Shown here: positions 23,198 to 34,300 of the stretch, piece by piece
Position numbering within the stretch: the first letter of the stretch is position 1
Layout: every line of letters starts with the position of its first letter
Source of the DNA: Perkinsus olseni
Taxonomy: Eukaryota; Perkinsozoa; Perkinsida; Perkinsidae
Direction of reading: 5' to 3'
NCBI GenBank assembly: GCA_013115135.1
Contig: JABANP010000050.1
Coordinates: forward strand, 124,001 to 188,000
DNA length: 64,000 nt
The notes under the pieces: model-generated
Seen by the model: only the letters and a program-made list of their open reading frames with translations
What the model was told of the DNA's origin: nothing
Database searches by the model: none
Program-made: the position numbers and the translations under genes

Positions 23198-24553
23198 ATG
23201 TCCAAACGGCTTCCAACATTGTCGCGGCGACCCGGCGTCTCTTGTTCTGCTAAATATCATGACACTGTCAGATGGAGAAAGGGAGCAACTCCCCTTCGGA
23301 AAGGTTCATGCAAGGAGCAGATCGGTAATGATGATGTTGCAGGCAGTGAAAGTAGGCCTGAGAGAGCTCGTGTCTTGGACGAACGCTGTCCTTCTACTCA
23401 CTCTTCGTCCGAACCTTCGAGGCATATCGAAGGCGGCGGATTGAAGCCCAGGTTGTACAAGACGAGAATGTGTTCGTTCTTCGAGAAGCAGATTTGCGAA
23501 CGGGGAGATCAGTGCAAGTTCGCACATTCCCCGGAGGAGCTGAAGCCAAAGCCCGACTTCCACTGCACGAAAATGTGCCCTTCTTGCCTAACTGCACTAG
23601 AAAGGGATGTGCCTATGCTCATGCGGAGTCAGAGTTGAGACCTGTTACCGTATCAGGGCAAACTAGTGAGGATGCTTCCCGAGTGCATAGTAGTGTAACG
23701 GGAGACAAAACTGCAAATTCGGGGAGGTCGGAAAGCCAAGTTGATGGCTGCGGCGAATCGGTTACTGGAAAGAGAGTGGAGGTCTCCGATGGACGCGCCG
23801 TGTGATTTACGGGAACCGGTACCAGCTTCTGCTCCGCAAATACTCGACGATGCGATTGCACTGGATAGCTGCACACCTTTATCTCCGACGGTTGCTGGGG
23901 GAGAGAAATACGGGAAGTGTGACTCTGTAGTCTCGGAAGCCACCACCGTGGATGCTAATTTGGGAGCATCTTGCAATTGCCGTTCAGTGGTAATTCCGAA
24001 GCGCTTCGGGTCATCAATAAGTCCGATCCATGCAGACGTTGATATCTATCGGCCCGACCTTGCCTCGGATAGTGGGCCAGGCAGCTGTCTGGAGGTCGGC
24101 CCGAAGCCTGCAGACGATTCTTTGCCCAGCTCGCTCAACCACCCGGTAAAGGCTCCGACTCCCTCTACCGACTGCGTTGATTGCGCAGGCTGCTATTCTG
24201 GGGAAGTTAAGGCCCACGCATGCTTTAGCCAGAAATTGGGTAATACTCCAAGCCGACATAGCGGCTCTTATATTTCCGTTCGGGATTGTGGCGGGTATCA
24301 TCATGATGTTTGTCGATTCCGCCGAACTGATGCCGACCTGCACCGGGAGCAGCAGGGTGACTCGTATCTGTGGTGGCGCCGGGTTCCATCGACGGATTCG
24401 TATGCTACAACCATCCACTCAGAAAGAGAGTCATCGTCGTCCTGGGACGGATATCCGAGACGTAATGCGGTGTCTTCGAGTAATGACGATAGTGCGAAGG
24501 CATTCTATACATCGCTCTCCTGTGCGCTCTTTGTTCTGGATGCTTCGGAATGA
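23198..24553 (+). CDS. Tandem CCCH zinc-finger protein (two fingers), probable mRNA-binding
   Basis: ATG 23198 (MSKRLPTLSRRPG) leads to finger 1: YKTRMCSFFEKQICERGDQC then KFAHSPEEL, i.e. C-x8-C-x5-C-x3-H, the Tis11/dinoflagellate-type RNA-binding finger. Right after it comes DFHCTKMC and, in another frame, FLPNCTRKGCAYAHAESELR, which together would form finger 2 (C-x5-C-x4-C-x3-H); see the finding on the frame break. A 46-nt intron (GTAACGG...GCCAAG) then joins SRVHSS to LMAAANRLLEREW in phase. The rest, to TGA 24551-24553, is Ser/Asp/Pro-rich and Cys-containing without a known domain. Confidence 0.66.
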
Positions 24554-25309
24554 ACCATTCGACCGGTAAGGTCGCCGAGCATCGCGCGTATATTCATTGT
24601 CAACTCGCTGCCCTCCATAACTCCAAAGAATCTATTATTACGTGTTATTAGCGCATACTTGTCTGGTCTCATTCGCCGATTACCTCAAGTTAAATCAACT
24701 CTACCAACAAGAGTGCCGTCCATCACCATACGTATATTACTCATGTCTGGCAGGGGGCAGGGAATGTATCAGAGCTTCTTAATGCGGCTCCGCTAGTATG
24801 CCTCCGTTGATAGCGTTGGTTGATTACTATTTAAGTAGGGCCCTTCATTCAGGGGGTCTCTAACCGGATGACGCTTTCAGTAGTATCATTGTGGAAATGC
24901 ATCGTCTGGGTTATCAACCCCTCCAATTGATTTATTAGTACAAAGTACACTAGTGCTAATGTTGTGATACATGGTAGTCTTGCATGGTAGCATTTATCAT
25001 ATCATGTCCATTGCTGTAGTTGGGTACTTCACTGTTGCGAGACTATGGATGATGGCAAAGTGGTGTCCATTTAAGGAACCAGGACCACGGTGGACGGGCC
25101 ATTTACACTCGGAATTATAAGCCCAAAACTGCTAATTACTGTTTGCCCTAGTTGGCAGCATGCATAACAATATGCTGAATCGCTTTTCCACCCACGTAGT
25201 TTGGTCATGCTTTGTGTTCCTATGGACCCGATGTGGAGAGCCTGCGGCAGTCTCTGCGCTTTGATGTCTCGGTAGGTAATCGGCTTGCTTTTTTTATTTT
25301 CTCTCGCTG
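24554..25309. other. Spacer upstream of the J-like gene
   Basis: About 750 nt between two plus-strand genes, locally AT-rich, with scattered stops in all frames. Short open frames on the minus strand (25071-25510) carry no motif and are not called. It probably holds the terminator of the CCCH gene and the promoter of the next gene, but no specific element can be named. Confidence 0.45.
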
Positions 25310-28300
25310 ATGGGCCAAACCCATACGCGACACGTTTACAATCTCTCCAGCAGAGATGTGCAGATTTATGCTGTGAAACCGAGCGAAGTGGACGATCAAA
25401 CCTGGACACAGTGGATAAATTCGAACATCAAACAAGGGGTCAAAGCGAGGAAGCAGCGCTCCAACACTAAGGGGAAGCATACCGGCATAACAGGTGAGTG
25501 ACGGTGACACGCCGAGCCTCGAAGGTTCAATGGCCTCACTACAGGTGTCCCAGAAGATTGCGAGGGGTCTGCTCAGAAGGCGCCTACGAACGCGAGAGGC
25601 GAGGGGGACGCCAACCCATCAGCGCCTACGGAGCCGGTCGACCGGTATCTGATTGGAACAGTTGGATTTAAGACTTCTAGAACGCTGAAGTTCCCCGCGA
25701 AGGCGACACGAGTAGTATCAACTTCATGTGTGGTATATCTGGTTATCTTTGAGCTTAGAAGGAATAATTCGTTGATCTTGCAGGTAACTCTAGTGGCCGC
25801 TGGCGGTGCCGGCAACATCTCGGATATACCGAAGATGCCTCCAACGTCCAAAGGTCCTCACGTGGCATCTCGAAACCAACGCAATCGATCGGCGGCACGA
25901 TGGCTGGATCTGAAAAGCTCGAACAGCAAGAAGACTCCGACGCAGAGATGGGAGCGATCTTGTATGACCAAAGATCTCGTTATAGAAGAGAATCTCCATG
26001 GTACAAGAGTAAATCGGTCTCGACTCTTCACTCAGGTTTCTGGTTTTTAGGTTTGAGGACGCTGCGGCTTGCCTACCGAGATAATAAAGTCCACGGGGAG
26101 AGGTTGCTCTATGTGGTCAATGTCGACGCTGTAGAGAAGCTAGTGCCTGCCATTGAGGTGAGATTGAATTGACGCTCTTCACCTTCGTTTATTATTGTCT
26201 ATTCTCACGCGATGAATTCTCAGGAGAATAAGTTGCGCACGAACGGTCATTCAGCAGAAACAGCAACTGACACAAGGGGGGACAGCTCGACAACCACTAC
26301 CCCAGGAAACATTGGAAGTGATGCCGATGCATCAGACGATGATGAAGATGAATGGCAATGGGCATCTGCTCCTCCTGCTTCTCCTGCTCCTGGCGCTGAC
26401 CACTCTACGATGACACCAACCTTCGCACGAGAGGAGCCTGAGAGAGGTAGTTGGAAGAAGAGGGATTCAGAGCAGCTCTGTAGTTCGAGATCGTGATTCA
26501 TTTGCGCTGTGCTCTAGAGGTCAAATCCCCTTCACTTTGTGAGCAGCGGTGATAGAACATTACGTTGTTTCAGTGACTACCCCTGGTCATGAATCCAAGA
26601 TGGTCGAGCCCGTCACTTCAGTATCTGAAGATGCGGCGTATGTGTCCAGCTCTCCAATCCCAGCAGCAGGAGCCGCGAGTGGCCTCGAATCAATAGCACC
26701 GGTCAAGTCGGATACTGATAAGGACGGAGAGAAGCTCACATCACCTAGAGACAAGACCGACTCGACACATTTGAAGAAGCACAGGGTACGTGCTAGCTTA
26801 ATACTTGACCTGGCAGTGGCTACTTTTCGTAGTCTAATCATTGTGTCGCTGTTTTGCTCAGACCGTGAAAACGTCCAATTCTTCCCTCGTTTCAAGCAAC
26901 GTGTTCGGCGCGGCCACATCTGCTGTAACCTGCGGAGTCACTAAGGGAGTAGACTCTTACAGAAAGTAGTGTCACGTCCCACCACAGATTACGTATTTGA
27001 TCTGAGGTCTTGATTGCGGAGACATCAGTATTCCTGATTCATCTCAGGCAGCAACTTGAGCGCCAAATGGCTCTGCGAACATTTCTTATGACTGTGCCTG
27101 ATCCACCGATGTCTGAGAAGGCTGCGGGTCTGGTAGTAGCGTATGTTGGCAAACTCTCGGTAGATTGGGTGAAGGTCGTCAAAGAGGTAATAGCAATTGA
27201 CGACGATGATACCTGTCTGATAGTCTGACTCCGCTATCGTGTCAGGCGGGAGTGGGTGCTGCGAGGGGCACTGTGATGGGTGGAACGGTGGGGGCGGCCG
27301 TTATGGGTGGCATGATTGGCTTTTCTAGAGCTGGTAAGCATGTCTCCACCATCGGCCAAGCCATGCCGAGATACTCGCGATCTGAGCATAATGCTACAGG
27401 TGCTATGTTTGACGCAGCTAACAACGTTGGAGCAGCCACGGTCATGAGGGGCATGGGAACAGGACTGGTACTACCACATGCCAACGGCGGCTTCTTGTAA
27501 GCCTTGGGCCATTGGAGCCCCAAGCCATGCCACCTCAGGGTGTCATGGTGTCTGCTGCGATCACTGCGTGCGAAGTGGGCTATCACGTACGGAAATGCAA
27601 GCAGGGGAAGCTTCACGTCCGTACTACTCGGCGGAAGGTCACAGCAGCAGTGAGTGCCGAAACGGAAACCGTCATGTTCAATCTGCCGTCGGTAATATGT
27701 TGTCATTCTCAGTCCATGCGAGGTGCTGCAAACGCAGGGTTGTGCGCACTAACTATTGTGCCCGGAGCTGGCCTGATTGTGGCCATCATTGGAGGTGTTG
27801 CCTTCAATATTTGCGATGCAACATTTGGGTGGTCTGATAAGGCAGGTAGGATCGCATGACCTGATCGGGTTGATTGAACTTCAGTCTCACTCGAATGTTT
27901 CCGTTGAGCGCTCGTGTGTAGCTAAGAAGCTGGTGCCCCAGTCCGAGGGTGAGGAGATCTTCGAGGGCAAGCTTGTTCACGCGAAGATGATCGAAGCGGT
28001 AAGCGTTCAATCCGAGGTGCCAGCAAGCTGACTACTCACAGGCTCGGGAGACTATCGGACTCGGCCCCGAGGAGCCTCTCGATGAGGATGACCTTCGGCG
28101 GCGGCTACGCCGTTGGATGCTCAGCCTTCATCCTGATAAGAATAGCCAGCAGGTCAGATTGCTGATATCCGAATTGTTGATGTGCATGCTTTGAAGTCCT
28201 CGAGGGAAGACTCACGCATTCAGGTCCATCCCCATTTGCATACGATAGTTACGGCTTGCACACTTCTCATAAACGAAGCCAGAGATATTGAAGCTCAGAG

Positions 28301-28403
28301 GAATTCCGAAACAGTAGAGAACCCATTGGAGGCTGCTGAAGACAACGGTAGTGACCAGGAACGTGTGCACGATCTGGATGTTCATCCCTGCGTAACCCCG
28401 TGA
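25310..28403 (+). CDS. Probably N-myristoylated membrane protein with glycine-rich segment and C-terminal J-like domain
   Basis: ATG 25310 opens MGQTHTRHVYNLSSRD; Gly2 with Thr6 fits the N-myristoylation pattern. Exon 1 ends at a GTGAGTG donor and joins in phase to VPEDCEGSAQKAP. Later exons give YLIGTVGFKTSRTLKFPAKA, RLLYVVNVDAVEKLVPAIE, an acidic stretch ASDDDEDEWQWAS, and VDWVKVVKE. A glycine-rich exon follows (GAARGTVMGGTVGAAVMGGM, about 27250-27320), then a hydrophobic exon with LCALTIVPGAGLIVAIIGG. The last exons read LRRRLRRWMLSLHPDKNSQQ and, after a GTCAG...TTCAG intron, TIVTACTLLINEARDIEAQ, which resembles helix II, the HPD loop and helix III of a DnaJ domain. Stop TGA 28401-28403. 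It might be an adaptor tethering Hsp70 to a membrane; this is inference. A split into two genes near 26500 is possible but not needed by the phases. Confidence 0.55.
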
Positions 28404-29081
28404 CATGCTCAGCTGTGACGGTCAACTTTCAGATGTTAATCCTTACCAACTGTTGTGCCTCATGGATAACCCTGATACGCAATTGGCAACCGCGGCTGAT
28501 GAGAGGGACCGCAGCTGAGCACCCTGCAAAATAGCCATTGAGATCTCCAGTCCGCCGCTTGTTTCGTGTACGGAAAGTTACACCGAAGTTGCCTCTCGTC
28601 AACTTGTCATTATTCCATCGTCTAACGCCGTCCATATAGAGTCACACTCGTGGTTCGTCATACAATGTGGTTCGATTATATATTTGATATCACTGTAGCC
28701 ACGGGTGAAGGTCAGCGATACAGTGGCCTGCTGAGTAGAACCTAACCCTCAGCTTCGTTGGTCACTACCTCATATTGCTAGCGTGGTTTGATCCCGAATT
28801 CCTGACTCCTGGCTTCTCGGCTTGGATGGAGTCTGTATCATCAGGCAGCGTGACGTTCAGTGGCGAGCTGGCTACTCTGATCTCTTGAGCTTGGCTCACT
28901 TGGGACACATCCGCTTGTTTAAATCCTGCCGTAGTACAGTAGTGTTGCAACAATTGGTAATTGTAACAATACTCGTACACATTTTGGACTTAGCTTCCGT
29001 TGAGGACTCCCTCGTTGTGTTCAGCTGGTTGAATGGAGTGTTTGCACTTGACTTTTATCGTTCAGCCAGAGTTAGCTACAG
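28404..29081. other. Spacer between the J-like gene and the RAP gene
   Basis: No coherent exon on either strand. The open frames here (e.g. 28822-29088 +, 28429-28635 -) lack motifs. It presumably contains the RAP-gene promoter. Confidence 0.45.
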
Positions 29082-30911
29082 ATGTTGAATCGCTCGCTGC
29101 GCGGAGGCGGAAAGACCGTCGAGGGATTACTGCGACCCTTCAATGTCCCGGGCTGGAAGAAAGCTCACACGCCTATGTACTGTATAATGACATTGCGACA
29201 AATTGATAAATGTGTGAGTAGAGACGTGAGCAGAGGTGAGAGGGCGTCTCTCGCAGCCGAGGATCTTGATAAGCTGATGGGAGCCTTGGTCACCAGTGGA
29301 ACCCCTGAGAAGCCGCTAAACGCGTCACTGGCTGCTCAGGCTATATTCCTCCTGCTCAAGCTTGGGGTTTCGCCAAATCACACTGCGTTTGACAGGCTGA
29401 TTCCTCTTGCTTCACAGGCGGTAGAATGTCAGGATATTTGCAGTCTCTCGTGGAGTATCGCCTCTTGTGCAGCGAACTCGGAAAATGGTGTGAATCGAGG
29501 ACTGACTCGACCGGTGCTGCAGCTGTACCATACCGCAACCGCCAAGGCGTTGTCGAATGTGGAGGCGCTGTCATCAAAAGACGTTGGAATGCTACTCTGG
29601 GCTGTGGGAAGGCTTGCGCTCTCTACAGACAACTTGGCCACTCTCAACAGAGTGCTCTCTGAGGGCCATATCGATTGGAGCTCCCTGGCAGCGCGAGACA
29701 TTGCTATGGGGTTGTCCGGATTGGCTAAGGCGGGCTTATCTCTGCCATCGCACGTGGTTGATACTTGCTGTAAAAGAAAGGATCTGAAGCTGAGAGAGGC
29801 CGTGCATGTCCTCTGGGCTGTCGTGAAGTCTGCTGGTGAATGGAGATCTGAACTCGACACACTTGTGCCCACTGTTCGTCGAGAGTGGACTGAGCCGAAC
29901 GCAAGGGATGCTATTATGGCAATATGGGCGCTCGTCCATAGTGGGGACCCATCGACCATAGCCTGGGCCGTATCTCCGGAAAGACTTTCCGGTATATCGA
30001 TGCATATGATAAACGAGCAGGATCGTGCGTCGTATGCGTTCGCTCTCGGACAAGCGGCTTCGACAATGTCAGTGTTGAAAGTGACGGCACAGCTTCGGAG
30101 TCTCGCAGAGGTGATAAGTGTTGACTCTCCCCCCCGAGAGATGTCTTTCTTCCTCTGGGCATGTGCATGTGCCTCGTGCTTCCCTTCCAACGTGATGAGT
30201 CGCCTCTATCAATGGGTGGTCAAGTGGCGTGCCGAGCTACTGAAGGATGTTGGTAATTCGGTTCGCATTCTGTGGGCGATCGCTGTGTTCGACGGCCGTG
30301 GGGCTGGTGAAGTCGTCCCTGTCCTCTATGCTGTCCTTCGTCAACAACCAGTTGAGGAGTTCACGTCAAAGGAAGCCGCTATCACACTCTGGTCTCTATT
30401 TGCTATGTGTGGGTGTACGGATATTCTGTTTGCACGCCAGCTTGCAACGAGAATAAATCCGTACGAACGAGCTCATCGAGCTCAACTCTATCAGGCGAGC
30501 CTCACTCTACAGGAGCCCATAGCAAGTGATCCCGGAGCCAGAGTGCTTTCGAGCAGTGCCCTCCATGCAAAGGTGTGCCTCATACTTGGTTCCGAGTGGT
30601 GTCATGAATACGCAGTGGTCCCAGGAGTTGTCGTCGATATTGCCAAACCGGACGAGAAACTAGCTGTCGAGGTGAATGGAAGTCACCACTACATCGAGTT
30701 TCTCAGTGGTTATGGACACAAGTTTCCCGATGGCGCGACGAGCTGGAAGGTCCGCTACTTGGAGAGCCATGGGTGGAAGGTATTCACATTGGTAGAGGAC
30801 GATATCCGCCGGATCTCACGCTTACCGCTCGTCGAACAAAGGCGGGCTCTGATGAGTATGATGAAAAAGAGTGATACTCCTAGATTTGTTTCTGAGAGCA
30901 TGTGTTTCTGA
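29082..30911 (+). CDS. RAP-domain protein, single exon, 609 residues
   Basis: Uninterrupted from ATG 29082 to TGA 30911. The first ~480 residues form degenerate helical repeats (ALSSKDVGMLLWAVGRLALS, WSSLAARDIAMGLSGLAKAG, AVHVLWAVVKSAGEWR) like the FASTK/octotricopeptide solenoids of organellar RNA-binding proteins. The C-terminal ~90 residues are a RAP domain: VDIAKPDEKLAVEVNGSHHY, then GATSWKVRYLESHGWKVFTL, then a closing helix. RAP proteins are expanded in apicomplexans, perkinsids and green algae and act in mitochondrial or plastid rRNA or mRNA maturation. The N-terminus (MLNRSLRGGGKTVEGLLRPF) is basic and could be a mitochondrial presequence. It is unusual here in having no intron, which fits a large uniform solenoid or a retrotransposed origin. 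Confidence 0.85.
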   Translation: MLNRSLRGGGKTVEGLLRPFNVPGWKKAHTPMYCIMTLRQIDKCVSRDVSRGERASLAAEDLDKLMGALVTSGTPEKPLNASLAAQAIFLLLKLGVSPNHTAFDRLIPLASQAVECQDICSLSWSIASCAANSENGVNRGLTRPVLQLYHTATAKALSNVEALSSKDVGMLLWAVGRLALSTDNLATLNRVLSEGHIDWSSLAARDIAMGLSGLAKAGLSLPSHVVDTCCKRKDLKLREAVHVLWAVVKSAGEWRSELDTLVPTVRREWTEPNARDAIMAIWALVHSGDPSTIAWAVSPERLSGISMHMINEQDRASYAFALGQAASTMSVLKVTAQLRSLAEVISVDSPPREMSFFLWACACASCFPSNVMSRLYQWVVKWRAELLKDVGNSVRILWAIAVFDGRGAGEVVPVLYAVLRQQPVEEFTSKEAAITLWSLFAMCGCTDILFARQLATRINPYERAHRAQLYQASLTLQEPIASDPGARVLSSSALHAKVCLILGSEWCHEYAVVPGVVVDIAKPDEKLAVEVNGSHHYIEFLSGYGHKFPDGATSWKVRYLESHGWKVFTLVEDDIRRISRLPLVEQRRALMSMMKKSDTPRFVSESMCF

Positions 30912-31043
30912 TATATATCGGGGCTCCGTGTTCCCATGTGCTCCGTGAGGGCGAGCCATTCTCATCACGATTTCGTCACCACCATTCGCTTCATTTCCAG
31001 TCAACAAAACCCGAACTCTTTCCTTTCCCTTCACCACAAACAG

Positions 31044-31345
31044 ATGAATATTGGGCCAATATTCAGTATTACTGGCAAGTACATGGATTCTTCAAGGCGA
31101 TCGCTGTGTAACCACTACGCAGTCGCTCACGGCTATCCCGAATTGGGATTCGTGTCCCTGGTTATCACAAGAAGTCATTCACAACCCACGATGACCTCTA
31201 CGTACTAGCAACACGACAGGTACTCGGAGAGACGTGGCTGAACAATCTACGACGAGCGACACGAGGACGTCAAAAATTCCATGTATCAGAAGAAAGGCCC
31301 CTGCGCTTCTTTACACCATGGACATGCACGAGCCTTTTCGGATGA
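31044..31345 (+). CDS. Small hypothetical protein (two exons, 85 residues)
   Basis: Exon 1 31044-31078 (MNIGPIFSITG) joins through a 44-nt GTACAT...CGCAG intron to exon 2 31123-31345 in phase 2. Exon 2 is basic: RIGIRVPGYHKKSFTTHDD, LGETWLNNLRRATRGRQKFH, stop TGA 31343-31345. The high Arg/Lys content and size recall a mitochondrial ribosomal or assembly protein, but no family is recognised. The stop lies 25 nt from the convergent IFT172 stop. Confidence 0.42.
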
Positions 31346-31370
31346 ACCTGCGATCCAAGTCGCGTCGATA

Positions 31371-34300
31371 TCACGAAGAGTGGAGAGGGACACACTCGTT
31401 CCAATCATCTCTGTTGGCCATTGATCGACAGTTGGTACACTCGACTTTTGAAGCTGCTAGTACCGGGTATCCAGTCACAACACAGGGTGAGTATCTGATG
31501 CCCATTGTCCATCACGATAACCTGAGCTGACGAAGTTCATGGATACTTGAAACAGCATTTGGGGCAGGCCAGTGCAGCTGCGTAAATGTCGTTTTCGCAT
31601 TGATCGCATTGGCGAGTACTCATCTGCTGCTGAACTCTGTTGTCAACGGACCATCCCAGAACCTTCAATCAATGAAAGCGTACCCGTTCAGAGCTTCACC
31701 CGACCTCACCCAATCTCGTGCCTCCTCGACGAGGTGATCATCGCCGTAAACAGCGTCAGGCAGGTTGATGTCATACGGAGAAGGGATATCAGTTTCCATG
31801 AAGTCCTGGAACGAGAACTGCATGAGACAACCATTCGATATGTGCTCACTGAGTTGTCTATGGTGGCGTTGTCCGGGTCGCGGATAGCATCCACAAGATC
31901 CAAATATCGATTGAGGAAGAAAAATGCTATGGACACATCACCAGACTTCTTACATTCTAGTCCCTGCGAATCGAAGGAGTTGATGCTGAAATAGCCTAGC
32001 GGCGCACGATTTGTATTACCGCGTTATAGAACACACGGTCAACAGGTACCACATTGCAGTAGCGGCAGAGGCTCACTGCTGCTTTGCATATGACCCCTTC
32101 GGCGACTCCATAATCTGAGCCAGAGAACTGGAGATGATCAGCATGCCAGCCTTCGTATTACTTCTGCATGCAATGCCCATTAAGAGCAAGTGAGTAGCGA
32201 ATAAATACTCAATAAGATCCTTTCTATCATCCTTCACGGCCTCCACTATACCACTCGGCGATGGAATAGACATGCCGCAGTCTCCGAGTACCTGCCCTTC
32301 GTAGTCATGAGAATGAGCTTTCTAAGAGTCCAACTTTGAGAAGCAGGTCTCGTGAATGTTGGAGAGTCGTTTCGTAGACCTTCTCCGAGATTGCAGGTGG
32401 AGAAGTTGAGAGTAAACGAGACACCATCACTCGGTATATATCCAGGGATTCAGGATCCTGAACTCGGAGTTGATGTGAGAGGATAACATCGATTATAGTA
32501 CCTCGTATGGTCCGTATCGAAGCAAAGTGCTGCATGCCTCCTCGGATTTGCCTTCCGGAAGCAGTAACTACCATCTTGCAGTTGCAACCACGACGGCGAG
32601 AATATAGTCTCCTGAAGAAGCGGCATTACTTTGACGTACTGCAGCACGTAGTGTTGCAAGTGTTGAGGGGCTGAAGTTTCGGCAAGGGTCAAGCACTTCG
32701 TCCATTCACCCGACCTTGCATATCTGAGCCCGTAAACGGTGCTCAGAGCCGATAGGTACGATCTTACGCATCCAGAGCATGAACGACATCACCTCTTCCC
32801 GCAAGTTGATCCACCTTGCCGCTTTTCACCAACACACCTCTATGTTGTTCCTCGACCGATGCTGTCATTGAGGGAAGCTTCTGCCTGGTCAGCTCAATCG
32901 CACGGTCCTAGACGTCAAAACGGAGGAGACACCATATTGGTGTTATCCCCTACCCATTCTTCTGCCTTCATCAAACATTCGACGGCCTCACCAACTTTGT
33001 CCGTACTCTCGTACAGCTCCGCAGCAATGCCATAGCGTTTCAACCTCTCCAGCGTGCTTGCAGCTCTCCTAGCCACCTCGGTATACCTGGAATCAACGTT
33101 CCCTGCCGCCGCACTGAAGTATGGGCCACTACCTTTGTGGAAGGAAATGAGTTGCGACTCGTACGGCGCTGTCGACTAGAATGTTCTCTAGTCTATCAGG
33201 GCTGATGTCGAAACCTCAACACGAATGATGGTATAGCGTGAGATAACACAATCGCACCTACCGGAAGCTTCCAGGTAGAGGTCAATAGCTTTTGAATACT
33301 CCCCGGCTTCTTCCAAGAGCTGCACGGTGGTAAAAAGTTAGAATGAGCCGAGCTCCGAATGCCTAGATGCACCCATCACCTTAGCATCCCTTAGTAGGTC
33401 ATCAACGCTGGCTCTAGCGGGCAGCGTCGCTTGGGAGGGAGGCTGTTGACTCGGACTCGTTAAGTTTGTCGGTCCGCTATATTTCATAACCTTGACACAA
33501 TGAGGAATATCATTGGCACAGAAGTGCATCCCTCATACCTCTTGAAGAAGAGTGGGGCAGTGAGCACGGCAGACACGCACAGCCTCTTGATGCATACCGT
33601 TAGCCAGGTAAACCTAGCACGTGAGGTAGACATCGAGTGTTGCCCACTCCCTGCTGCATACCTCAACGATGACACGAGGTTTGCCAGCCTCAATCAAAAC
33701 CTTCTCGGCCTCACCGAAACGGCCTTGGTCGACGAAGTCCCTACGATGCACTAACAATACGCTTCCTTCTAGGAAGTGGAGATTAGAACCTTGCGCTAGC
33801 CTCTAGAACGGGTATCTTCGAATCTTCATCACCGCTGATCTCAGCTACGCGCAGTGCGGCAGCCTGGTGTAGAAATGTGATCGGCTTTGTGCCGCGGAGC
33901 AGTGCAGACTACCCAATCTTTCTGATGAGTGTACATATCTATCGCCTCTCTTGGTTTACCGGCCAGCAAAAACTCAGCCTCGGCCTCGGCAAATCTGGGC
34001 AGAGCCATCAGGAAGTTTAGCAATAAGTGGCTGAGCACCGGCCAGTGTCTTCCAAATGCATTGCTTGCTTCAGGTGGATGTCTGGTATCCTTCGCTCAGC
34101 GCCAAACTCTTCTGCTATCAGCATGGCAACAGAGTAATCCTATCAAGATTCCCTACAGTAAATCGAAGGGCACATAAGCGTATCACCTCGAGGTTGATGA
34201 CGTGATCAATAGCGGCGTCTACGAGGCCGCTGCTCGCTATCATACGGGCAGCGGATATGAGGTCCCGGCATGAGGCAAGCGCATGGTCGACAACCACCTT

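Noticed and set aside
24177..24569. Plus frame with a hydrophobic stretch (ALIFPFGIVAGIIMMFV) inside the CCCH gene
   Set aside because: It lies out of frame with the CCCH open frame that continues without stop to 24553, and no junction leads into it.
29429..30190. 253-codon minus-strand frame inside the RAP gene
   Set aside because: It is the antisense of a clearly coding single-exon gene with a RAP domain; no motif is present.
31572..31994. 140-codon plus-strand open frame
   Set aside because: It overlaps the diagnostic 3' exons of IFT172 on the minus strand ([16 protein letters not shown] and the Cys knuckle) and has no motif of its own.
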